DNA of 64,000 nt from Choristoneura fumiferana (Eukaryota > Arthropoda > Insecta > Lepidoptera > Tortricidae). Made by a program: the position numbers and the translations under genes. Under the pieces are notes generated by a model. That model worked only from the letters and a program-made list of their open reading frames with translations, did no database searches and had not been told where the DNA came from. The stretch lies in the NCBI RefSeq assembly GCF_025370935.1, contig NC_133472.1, forward strand, positions 9,585,831 through 9,649,830, read 5' to 3'. This document shows positions 35,667 through 46,500 of this stretch, in pieces. Position 1 is the first letter of the stretch, and every line of letters starts with the position of its first letter.

Positions 35667-37404
35667 ATACCGGGTGTGGCCTGTAATACAAGCAAAAAAT
35701 TAAAACATAGATCGTCCTCGTCAAACTACTTAAACAACATTAGTTCAGCGACTTTTTAAAAAAAATGGAGACTGAATTTTCCTTTTTTCATACAAATTAA
35801 ATACGCTATCAAGTACGCCATCATAGAATGCAACTACGTCGCCTGTCACGCTACAAACATCAAACATTTTGCTTTACATTGCTTCTTCGAATAAACTGTG
35901 TAATAAAAATTGGTCAAGTGCGAGTCGGACTCGTACATGAAGGGTTCCGTAAACCGTTCAGTAAAAGTTTTTCTTAAAATTCTTCTAATATATATTTTTT
36001 CTGACTGTACTTTATGCCACTGGTTACCAAAGTACTCGTCAAGACGACAAACGAGTCCAAACTCGATGCGGTCGTGTCGTTTATCACAGAGTTCCTATGA
36101 TCCCGCTAGCTTTATCATCAGATCAACTCCATGTTATAATAATATTGCATTGTCATCGGATTTATACATGCGTGTAAAATTTCAGCTCAATCGGTTGAAG
36201 ATATCCACTTCAAATTTGAGTTGAAAGATTCCACCCGAGCAAACATAGTTATACATTACACTGCAAATAAATATAATGCTTGTAATAAGTTTTAGTTAAA
36301 AATTTCATTTTTAATACAAGCTTTTTTTGCCGAATATACTTTTTGTTGACTGTACCTACTTGCATTGTCGTCTAAACTATATATCTGTACCAAATTTCAA
36401 GTCGATCGGACCACTGGAATTGTGTCAAATTTAGCTTCCAAGATTTGACTCAAACAAACAATAAATAAATAAATAAACAAACAGGGCAAGCTAAAGAAAA
36501 GCTTCTAAAAATATCGCCGAAATACAAGCACTTGTGAAAGTATTTCGAATAAAAAACAAGTTGAATTCTCATCCTCTTTGGTTCTGGCTGTTTGCTTCTG
36601 AAACCATTGCCAGCAAACGCCGCTCGCGGCTCAAAAAAAATTTGCAGTCTGTCAGCGCAGTTCATTCGCGGGAAATTCGGCGGACTTCGTATGTTGTGTA
36701 ATTAAATAATAAGGAGCTCGACTAGTGTGAATAAATTTGAAACTGTATTATAAACCTTGTAAATAGTGTTAAATACTTAGTATGATTTTTTCAGTGTAAA
36801 AAACAATAAGTAAGTAAACATAGTGATTATAAAACGGTGTGGATTTGGCGAGCGCTTTATCAAAATTTACTTCATTGAGGTTTGTGGTTCATAAAATTGC
36901 TTTGCACAACGAATAAACCACACAATCAGACAGTCACTATATTATATTATCGAAGCTTTTATAAAACATCATCAAAATCGCAAACTTAAAGGTAAAAATT
37001 TAAACGCCATAGCTACGCGTTGCTAGGCGACTCGGTCGCCTTAGCAACGGCTAATAACGCCTAGCAACCAAAAAACGCTGAAAAAAACACGTTTCTTGTA
37101 TGACGACCCGCTTTGTAACTTTATTTCATTTTAAGTATTTGTTGGTATAGCGGCCACAGTAATACATAATCTGTGAAAATTTCAAGTGTTTAGCTTTTAC
37201 GGTTTCAGAGATACAGCCCTGTGACAGACGGACAGACAGACAGACAGACAGCGAAGTCTCAGTAATAGGGTCCCGTTGGCTCCCTTTGGGTGTGGAACCC
37301 TAAAAACTAATTATTTTTAAAAGTTGCTGAACTAATGCTGTTCAGTTTGAGGAGTATGATCTACGTTTTAATTATTTGCTTATATTACAGGCCACACCCG
37401 GTAT
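35667..37404. mobile_element. Element M with ~95-bp inverted ends and nested insertions
   Basis: Left end ATACCGGGTGTGGCCTGTAA...TTAGTTCAGCGACTTTT; the right end is its complement (35667-35765 against 37317-37404). The interior holds family C (from 35908 to 37310), which itself contains a family B copy (36312-36510). No transposase ORF, so nonautonomous. Confidence 0.75.
35908..37310 (+). repeat. Dispersed repeat, family C, interrupted
   Basis: Starts AATTGGTCAAGTGCGAGTCG, ends TTTGGGTGTGGAACCCTAAA after a GACAGACAGACA run. Interrupted by family B and by unrelated sequence 36511-37140. Confidence 0.6.
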
Positions 37405-38730
37405 ATCGAATTGAGATGGTGCGCTATATCGTACCTGGTCTACTCGTACCAGTAATAGTGAGAATAGGATTCGATTTGTAGCATTCGAAGATGGCGGATG
37501 TAGACAATATCTAATTTTGCTAGTTCTGTTTCTTTGGCTAGTTGAAGTATAATTTTGATAGTGTTTTATGCGGCGATTACCCTTAACAGTGAACAGTGAT
37601 CCCAAAATTCTATATTGCTCTTGTGTCTAACATTTTTTAATGCGCAAGTGGTCTCCACGTGGTTTCTGGAATTTTACTATCAAGTTGCAAAAACTACAAT
37701 TACCGTACAACGTACCTCTCAAAGAGAGTTTACCTCGACACTGGCGAAATTGTCCTATTAATTAGGACAGAAAAGCCATATTTTAAAAGAGAAGAATAGT
37801 GAGAATAACGTTTGTTTTATTCTTTATAACAAAAAGTACTAAATTATTTACAAAGTTTATGGTCACTTTCAGTCTTCGAGTATAAATACTCAAAGCTTTC
37901 AGTATCCATTGTCAATTAGGTACTGAGAGTGTAATTTTGGTCCTTCCCACGTGTCTGGAATGACCCAGTAGAGTACCGGACCACTGATATACCTAATCAG
38001 TTATGTAAACTACCTATGAACAGATAAATTTTGTTAAATGACAAAATACAAATAAATATGAGCCAAGATATTATACTGAAACTTCATACACATTCTTTTA
38101 CAGTTACCTAAGTACGTCAGGATTAATCAGATAGGTTACGCAATATCTACATGACTAAATCAGCTGGAAGAGCTTTCTTCTTAGGGATAAGTTCACCTTA
38201 GTACTTATTTCTACATAGTATCATTTGTATTTTTCAATTGTATGACCTATAATGAATTTACATACATACTATGTAGGTACTACAAATAATATGTATAGGT
38301 GAAGTACTTACCTAAATAAATAACAAATTCTAAATGTAATAAAATTAAGTGGCAGTGGCACGCTTTACACCCAAACGCCAAACAATTTTTAACGGCCATA
38401 CTTACCTCAAGAAATACAAAACAAAACCCAAAGTTAAAACTTACTCCAAATTACTTCCATGTTCACATAAAAGCTATGAAAAATAAACACTGAATACGAA
38501 CAATTCTATTCAGAGATAACACACTAAAATAAGAATATTCGCAGCGTTACACTATAATTGATAACCTTTCTCATTCGTTCAATTATATTAAGTGGAGTGA
38601 ATGTTAGCAGTTTCCCGCTGGAACAATAATGATAATCAGATGGCAACATCTTCGAGAACAATGACACTGCTTTTATTGTGGTGCCTGCGCTTTCCGATGC
38701 GCGAGAACTGAACCTCTAGAGTCCAGGGGA
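37405..38730. other. No gene recognised
   Basis: AT-rich from 37780 on; nothing repeated within the window and no coding frame. Confidence 0.4.
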
Positions 38731-38966
38731 GCTACTACGAAATTCGAAAACTCTCACTCTCGTATTACATAATAATAAGCGTCAGCGGAACAGCAAGACA
38801 CGAAGTTTGAATTTAGCACTTCGTAGTATAGCGCCTGGGAGCTAGTACGAAATTCGAAATTCGTGTCGTACCGTCCCTCTTACTCTCGTATTAAATAATA
38901 TTAGCGGCAGCGGGACGGCAAGATACGAAGTTCGAATTTTGCATTTCGTAGTTGGTATAGGGCCTG
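38731..38966. mobile_element. Two tandem foldback MITEs, family K
   Basis: Copies at 38731-38836 and 38841-38966 separated by four bases. Each opens GCTA[C/G]TACGAAATTCGAA and closes with TTCGTAGT. They differ internally, so are probably separate insertions or an old duplication. Confidence 0.8.
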
Positions 38967-39177
38967 ATGCTGCCGATATTTGTATTTTATTTTGACGTTT
39001 GGCGCCAATGTCGGTCTTTCTATGGCATCGTAGCTCTCAAACGGATTGATCGATTTCGTTGCGGTTTTTTTTTTACATGAAACCGAAATGTTTCAAGAAA
39101 TAACAAGGTCAGGGATTTTTCAAGTTTTCTAAGCTGTTAGATTGTTTCTGTTAGAAAGTATTTTTTCTGAATGAAAG

Positions 39178-39308
39178 CCTGTACTACGAAGTGCAATATT
39201 CGAACTTCGTATCTTGCCGTCCCGCTTATGCTTATATTATTTAATACGAGAGTGAGAGGGACGGTACGACAAGAACTTCGATTTTCAAATTTCATAGTAG
39301 CCACTCTG
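39178..39308. mobile_element. Foldback MITE, family K
   Basis: CCTGTACTACGAAGTGCAAT at the left; CATAGTAGCCACTCTGG at the right. Overlaps the last codons of the candidate peptide gene at 39292-39715. Confidence 0.82.
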
Positions 39309-39715
39309 GTGTCACGGTATCGGCCGTGGCCCCGTCAAAACGAGCGCAAGGCAAACTACCGTACCATTTATTCTTACACGTATTTTCGCGGCTCTGCCTG
39401 TCTAAGTAGTAGCTCTGGGATATAGTGTTAGGCTGGAATGCTGCTCATATGGTAAGCTAAGGGACTAACTTATTAGAACTCTTACACAAGCTTTATTAGT
39501 TTGAAGTTTACAAATTTACACCAATTCGATACTTACTGGCTGATTGAAGATCATCAAAAGTGAACCAATACCTACTGCCACAATATCCAGAAAGATGAAT
39601 ATGGCACCTACAGATGGGATGTAAACATGACGTAAGTAGCACAAACGTTCCACCCAGGTACGCAATTCAGTTTCTTGACTTATAGGTACATAAATACATA
39701 CATACCTTTCATCAT
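39292..39715 (-). CDS. Candidate three-exon gene for a 67-residue secreted or membrane peptide
   Basis: Exons 39715-39706, 39607-39537 and 39414-39292. Exon 1 is MMK plus one base, with donor AAAG|GTATGT; intron 1 is 98 nt; exon 2 adds a hydrophobic stretch (IFLDIVAVGIGSLLMIF) and ends at CCA|GTAAGT; exon 3 follows an acceptor ATATCCCAG with a CTAAC branch-like site close upstream and encodes SYYLDRQSRENTCKNKWYG, then LPCARFDG. A tiny first exon leading into a hydrophobic leader is common in insect secreted proteins. Two Cys follow the leader. Against it: an Asp in the hydrophobic core, an upstream ATG with good context, and a second frame open through the same splice sites. The stop codon lies in a foldback MITE, so the original end may be lost. 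Function unknown. Confidence 0.35.
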
Positions 39716-41059
39716 AACCCTTCCTTTTGGCTTTGCCGTTGTCGTGTAAATATTTGTACGAGGAATGTCCAGAGAGCGCACCGAATCATTGTTGACGCCA
39801 ACTTTTAGCCGACTTCTCACGGGGCTGTTACTGTTAACCTAACAGGCATTAAGCGGAGCACTCATAATACTTAAAAATTAAAAGTTATTGTCGTATTTAT
39901 GAAACGTGTGAGAATGTTTAATTAAATAAGTGGAATAAACGGAACTGTATATATATTTCCAATGAAAGTGACGAAACGCACGAATACCGCGAAGTGAAAT
40001 AGTAAGTAATGAGATGCCGAAGCAGGAAGATTATGTAAATGAGAGGTTTCCGACTCGATTAGCCTGTAAATATAATTTATACGGGCGCTTTGTCTGTGGA
40101 AATCGAATGATCGATGACTCACGCTTCTATTACTGACACGTAACTGAGTTAGCACTTATGCAAGCAAAAGACGCGCTAACGCTGCTAGCAACCGCATTCA
40201 TATATGTAAACTTTCGCCTTTTTATATATTTATCTATTTTTAATATATAAGTAAGTACTGTTAGACTCAGGCATAGTTATTAAAATAGATACACGGGTCT
40301 CGGATACGCAGGGATAACACATGAGGGTAGTTTTTCGTCGCTGACGGCCGTGCTGAGTAGCCAGAGCGCTAGTACACAGTTCACGGTTGGTTTTCCATGA
40401 GAGCTCACCTTGAAAACGAACCACGAATTGGTTCGAAACATGTCAAGCATACGTTGACTGATAATACGTTTAATATTTATAGCGGGTTATGCCTTAGCAC
40501 AAGTCATACCATCACATAATACACGGAACAAAATAAAAAAAAACAAATATATCGCGAGTTACAATAAACGGTTGTTGCACTTATGCGGCTAAAAAGTCAG
40601 CACAGTCAGTAGGGAATAAATAATCTCTCGAAAGATGGTTTATAGCAGAGTTTTATTAACCTACTGAAATCAATGGTAACAAAATATATGCGCATCAAGA
40701 TCATGCGAGGAGAAATAACATTTATATTCCTCTTATTCGCACCCTCAGCAGATCCATTTGACACATTTTCTATATTATCGAGTTTGTACCAAAACAACTA
40801 GGTAGAGTCATGTGGAGTAAACGTACGCATTGGGTAAGTGATGAAATCCCATAGGTACATTTCAGTCCGAAATGTCTGTGATTGTGTACACTTATTCACT
40901 GCGTTAGGGTAAACGTACCCTGTAGGACTATGTAGGTATAGGTCATTTAATTCCGAAGTGCGTTATATTGTTATTATGCTGCGTGACCTAATATGTTTCA
41001 AACTATAAATGAACAACATGACAATTGCTGTTACGTATGTAGATTCAAGCATTATACCT

Positions 41060-41420
41060 CCGCGACTAGCATCAAATATGTGACGGAACATTCGTGGCAG
41101 TTAGAGGCGAGCGGGGCGTGCTCGCCCCGGCGTCATGTGCCGGGCACTCATTAATGAGTTGTGTTACAGCAAAAAACGTGTTCGTCTACACAATATGTAG
41201 GTATACGGCGCATGACTCGTCGCTCCGCGATCAATTATTAATAAAAAGCGGGCCGCTTCATTGAAAGGGCGATTAGCTCAATATTTATATGGAATATTCA
41301 GTATCAAGGGCGCTTTGTGGTGATAATTCGGTGCGTCGTGACGCGGCGCGTTTGAGCCGCCGCCGCGCACAGACCAACTGCTCTCGCGCAGAACAGCTAC
41401 ACCGTTACTGTTGCCTATTA
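41060..41420. promoter_or_regulatory. CpG-rich single-copy island
   Basis: Dense CpG (AGCGGGGCGTGCTCGCCCCG, a hairpin; GCGGCGCGTTTGAGCCGCCG) mixed with AT-rich homeodomain-like sites (CAATTATTAATAAAAAGC, ACTCATTAATGAGT). No convincing ORF. Regulatory role is inference. Confidence 0.35.
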
Positions 41421-41619
41421 CTTATAGCTACAAAATTCAATAATATTTCAAAGCTAGGTACCTACTGTTCTTCTTGCTGGTCTTCTTTTATCATTTTGAA
41501 CTGTGGAAGAAACAATGAACAGGAAAAATTGATTTGAAACCACCGAACGATTAAATTATGTGTTAGTTTTGCACGTGTAAACCTTTAGGTTAACAGTTGG
41601 GTAACAGTTGAACTAAAAA

Positions 41620-41915
41620 TCCGGATTTTGTAAAAAAATCCCACGGGATTTTTTGCAAACATTACATCGCGTTCATTAATGTAGTATGAAAACAACGACG
41701 TCATGTCTCTAATCCTAGTGGATGAAATTTTGGAGATTTCATCCCGATTCCACAGGAATATTGGAATAAAAAGTAGCCTACCTATGACTGCTCCCAGAAG
41801 TCCAAATATCTCCATAGCAAATATCATCTAAATCCGTCCAGTCGTTTTAGCTTGAAACAAGGAACAACAAATATACGCACGCACGCACACACTTACAATT
41901 TTTAGCATTTAGATA
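41620..41915 (-). repeat. Lepidopteran dispersed repeat, 5'-truncated
   Basis: Reverse reading: ACTGGACGGATTTAGATGAT, then AAATCTCCAAAATTTCATCC and AATCCCGTGGGATTTTTT. Related to 28540-28630. Confidence 0.55.
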
Positions 41916-43288
41916 TATCTAAAAGATCAAAAAACTTTTAAAGTGAGGCTAAATAGCGCTTGTTTTCCCCTCATAGAGTAAGACAAGACGAAGGTAAAAA
42001 CGCAACGTCTTGTCGGGCGGTTGTACGGAGAGCCAGAGTATAATTATCTTAGTAAAGGCCACCAAGCGCGGCGAGCGCTCATTGTACTACCGAATTGACT
42101 TGCCGACTCTTTCAAAGGAATTCTACGCCGTGAAAGCAGCTACTATGTCGGTATAAATTTATTTAATATGATACATTTCCTCGCACATCAATCAAAGAGC
42201 TCACGTACTGCGGCCCGATAGCGAATTATGAGCGAAAATTAATCTTAACGCCCATTGTACCGCACACCGCTACTAGATTAAGTGACTATTGAATACTTTT
42301 TGTACCGTTTATTTATGTATGTCAATCAAATCACCTTCATAAATTAGGTACGTTCGGACCGATCTATTGAAAATATCTTGACTATGTTGACGCAATCTGT
42401 AATATCGCGGGAGGTACCTACAACAGGAAAAGAGCGCTTTAATTCAGAACAAAGAATTATATAAAAGCACTGGAATCGATTTTTCAGAAGCTGATGCTAA
42501 TGAAAAGGCATTTTCACGAGGTTTGGCGGCGGCCGCATGCAAATGTGCGAGCTAATGACGCGCGAAGTCGCGCCACACAACTGTAGCGGCTTCAAAACGC
42601 TCCATTATCGATAGTTTACTGTTTCCCGCCGAGTGCTCAGACAGGCAATAAACAACCGTTCTGCCTGCTCTAAACTGCCAGTATTATGATTATGACATTA
42701 TGCATGCCTTGCTTACACTTTTTGCTTTAACTTTCTTGCGATAATAGAATGGCTCTTACGCAAACGTCTCGGCTATAATTGATGTATCACAATGATTCGG
42801 TTCACAGGTAATCCCGGCTGGGTACTCCGTGATTAAGTCACCCGAGTATGTCTCCGCAGTAAAACACCCTTCAACCTCAAAAAGGCCGGAGATTACAGCA
42901 TGAAAGCGCCTCACAATACTCTTTTAATTTGTCATTATGAAGCAATAAAAACATCCTAAATGAGAGCGACAAAAAACTCGTTCAGACTCTGACAAAAACC
43001 ACGGGCTGGGGCGAAATTCGCAAATCATCCCGCCATAATGATAGCCGCTTGAAAAAAATTTAAATATCAAAAGGCCGGACGGGCACAGTAATGGTTTAAA
43101 ATCATTTTTCATTCGAGTCACTCGTGAGTCAGAAATATGAAAACGGTAGCCGACGGCCGCTTCCATTAACTCAACTCTTGCGATTAGAATTTTGGACCGA
43201 GTCCATCATTCATTAGTCCTTCAAAATAAACCTAAAACGATGGGCTGATTGGTCGGCCGAATGAATGACTTGATGATGGAGTATATAT
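41916..43288. other. Noncoding flank downstream of DDX31
   Basis: Single-copy-looking. CpG-rich motifs cluster at 42480-42700 (GGCGGCGGCCGCATGCAAAT, GCGCGAAGTCGCGCC palindrome, ATTATCGATAGTTT), again including an ATGCAAAT octamer. Confidence 0.35.
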
Positions 43289-43294
43289 TTTATT
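43289..43294 (-). terminator. Probable poly(A) signal of DDX31
   Basis: AATAAA on the minus strand, 168 nt beyond the DDX31 stop codon, and the first such hexamer I found after it. The cleavage site would lie about 10-30 nt further left. Confidence 0.55.
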
Positions 43295-43461
43295 TTGCCT
43301 TACATTAAATACATTGGTTACAAAGTTACACTGTAGCCGACGTGTTCGTATAACTTAGTGTTAACAGTTAAGACTTAGTGCAGTCGAAAGATTTTTACCG
43401 AAAGTTGGTACTTCGTGGTGGCATCTGGTTCATCGTCTTCGGAGGCCGAGGCTTGCCGGTG

Positions 43462-43597
43462 TCATTTGTTTTTCCTTTGCTTTTTCCTCGCCTGTTCTAG
43501 GGGCGGTAGGCCGCTGTCAAACTCGCTGGCGGTATGCATGGAACTCTGTTTGTTAACCATTCTTCCGGCCATCATACCAATCTTTACTTTCGGGAAT
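43462..43597 (-). CDS. DDX31: DDX31 exon 13 (last coding exon)
   Basis: Acceptor CTCCTTTTGCAG preceded by a good pyrimidine tract; phase matches exon 12. Encodes GFPKVKIGMMAGRMVNKQ, then SEFDSGLPPL and a lysine-rich end (ARKKQRKNK) before TGA. The SEFDSGL element resembles the SEYSSGM near the C-terminus of human DDX31, supporting it as the true last exon. Confidence 0.78.
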
Positions 43598-46500
43598 CTG
43601 CAAAAGGAGCTCCGTATCAGATTTTTGTTCTTAAATATTCGGTTTCCAAGTCAGAAACACGATTTAAATGAGAACAAGAAATCTAAATATTGACACGGTT
43701 TACGTTCAATTTAAACAACACAAGTAAAAAACACGCTGAGGCAAGGTCCAGTAAATCCAATTTTTAGTGATCGTTGACCGGCTATTTAGTCGTATTACAC
43801 TAGTATTTACTAGTGTGGGAGCGTAATTTAGTACACATATGAAATTGTGAGTGAAACGCTGGTTTCTGAAAATGATCCTAAACATGAAACCATGTAGGTA
43901 TTCGGCAGGCAGACAAAATTCCTCACCCAGGTCGCTTCTTTTCCTCCTCATCGTGCACCGTCAGTTTATTGCTCGGTCGTTCCCTGTTAAGGTTGGAGTC
44001 AGATTTGGCGCGGCGAGCAAGCGCAGCCGGCGTGTCGCGCAAGGCAAACGCCTTAGCCGCATGCCCCAAGTGGATTTGCTTAGCATCGAGGAACTCGCGA
44101 ACGTCCCGAGGATACCCCGAATAGAACCTTACCCAAGTCGTGTAGGCTAAAAGAAAATGGTTTGTTTTGTAAATAAACATAATTTAAACTGTCATAAAAG
44201 AACAACATTCACATGAAATAGTAGTCATTAAAAAGTCAGCAATCAAACTTAAGTCAAGTTCACCTAACAACCTCAGAAAACTTGAAAAACCTCCGACTTA
44301 TCATTACAAAATTCAATACCTCGAAAACGCCTGAACCAATTTTTATCAAACATAGCTAAGGACCACAGCAAAAAAAACATCTATTTGAGAGCCAGAATGC
44401 CACAGACAGACATTGCCGTCAAACTTGTGACATCCATCTTTTTGCATCGGTAGTTAAAATAATCTTATTTTATCATCACAATTTCGTGCTCGGTTTAGAT
44501 CATAAGCGCCGGGATGGGGGTGCAAGGAGGCGCACTTATACTCCCCTGGCGTAAAAGAAAACAAATATAACAAAACTTATAAATGCACCTTCCCATTTGC
44601 ATATGGAATGGAGATGCAATGCGCCGGCACTGGCGCCCATGGTTCAGAGTAAGAAAAACTGAAAATAGACTAGTAAAAAAAAACAGATTGAACATAAAAC
44701 GAGCACCACCTTACCTCTACTGGCGCGTCCGAGCCAGGTCTTGTCAGTGTGCGCTGTCTGCTCCAAGCGGGCCTGCACCGCCACCGCTGCCCGGTTGGCC
44801 GACGCCGCTCCCGGCACTATGCTCAGTAGCGGCTCCAGACTTCGCTTCTCATTACGTTGCACCAGCCTGCCAGAGTCATCCGTAAAAACAATGTGAAATT
44901 ATTGATGCGACATTTATCTCCTTCTATAGCTTCAATATCTGAAGATAATCATGGAAGTAAAAACTATACAAAAACGTAACACTTGCATCTGTTGAAAGAA
45001 AGGAAAGAGAAAGAAATCCATTTTTCACCAACTTGCTCGGTAATGTTATGTTCTCATTAATGTTGGAAAAATCGTCCGCGAAGTCCATCGTTATATGCGT
45101 TGATGCGATAATAAATTAAAAAAAAAGTGGCATTACTTCCCGGACATGTTTATTATTGTGCAGGTTTTTTACTTTTAATTTCATCCAAGACCGAAAATTC
45201 ACCAAACAGCCAGCCAATTGTCCAATAGTCACGTACAAAAACCGAGACTAAAAAAAAACTTTGTTTTCTGCGTTTAGCTAATGCCAATAATGATTGTATC
45301 CAAATCATAATAAGGTGTATTTAGACTCAATTATTTTCTCGGACTGCGAAATATTTTGTAACAAAGGTATTTTGTCCGGAGCCAAAATGGCAAAATCGGA
45401 ACCCTTATAGTTTCGCCATGTCTGTCTGTCTGTCTGTCCGCCCGTCCGCGGCTTTGCTCAGGGACTATCAATGCTAGAAAGCTGTAATTTTGCACGGATA
45501 TATATTTAAACTATGAGGACAAAATGGTACAATAAAAAACTAAAAAAAAAATTTTTTTAGGTTACCTCCCATAGACGTAAAGTGGGGGTGATTTTTTTTC
45601 TCATGCAACCCTATAGTGTGGGGTATCGTAGGATAGGTCTTTTAAAACCATTTGGGGTTTGTTAAGATTATTTTTCGATTCATTGATCTTTTTGCGAAAT
45701 ATTCAACTATAAAGTGCAAATCTTCATTAAAATCCAGCGTCCCCCCCTTAAATAAATATTACTTATTTTTTTTCTTAATGACTGAAGACAGTCTATCCGT
45801 GATCATGATGCAAGTGTATAGAAATATCAGGTGGGTAAATATTCATCGTTTTGGCAAGTATTTATTAAAAGAGATAGTGCTGAGCGTTAAATTCTTATGA
45901 AAACTAAAGACAATACCGATGCTAAATCCAGTGTGATCAAAATTCTTGCGAGACCTCCTTCCGTTGTACTGATAAACGTGGAATGAAAAATATATTGAAT
46001 GGTAATATGATGATTAACTCTAATATCCACCCTTACGTTATAATTATAGTGCATTACTGTAGAGGCCGGGAAGTAGGGGGTTGCCGGTCAAGCAGATATA
46101 GGGATGCGAGGCCGGCAAACCCACGTTCCCGCTGAGGCTTGTATAGTGGTAATTTCTCAAACATAACATGAAATAAAATAAAAAAAAAAACAAGAAATCA
46201 AACTGGCGGGATGCTAGTCTTGTCGGCCTGTTGTGCTTGTCTGCTGGCGCAAGCCGCAGCTCGTGTTGAATGAAACAAGAGACGGACGCATTGCCGGCCG
46301 GCGGCCGGGGAAGTTGTATGAAATCTCTTTGCAGGCCGCTAGAGTGACCGCGCGCAGGCAGTCGAGCCGCAGCGCCTGCAGCGCGATACTTCCCGGTTAT
46401 TTGTAACACAACGTCAATATTTCATGTCATGTTTTAGAAAAATATTTTTCTCCCAAATTAGCTATTGCCGCAGCCTATATCTACCACTTACCTGATACGT

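Noticed and set aside
40411..40455. First exon MLDMFRTNSWFVFK before AAG|GTGAGC
   Set aside because: No in-phase partner; its phase does not fit the exon at 39607, so it is likely chance.
43415..43693. Plus-strand 92-codon ORF
   Set aside because: Antisense to DDX31 exon 13 and its flank; the minus-strand reading explains the composition.
46044..46409. 121-codon minus-strand ORF as a gene
   Set aside because: Half is GC-rich low-information sequence and half AT-rich; kept only as a GC-island observation.
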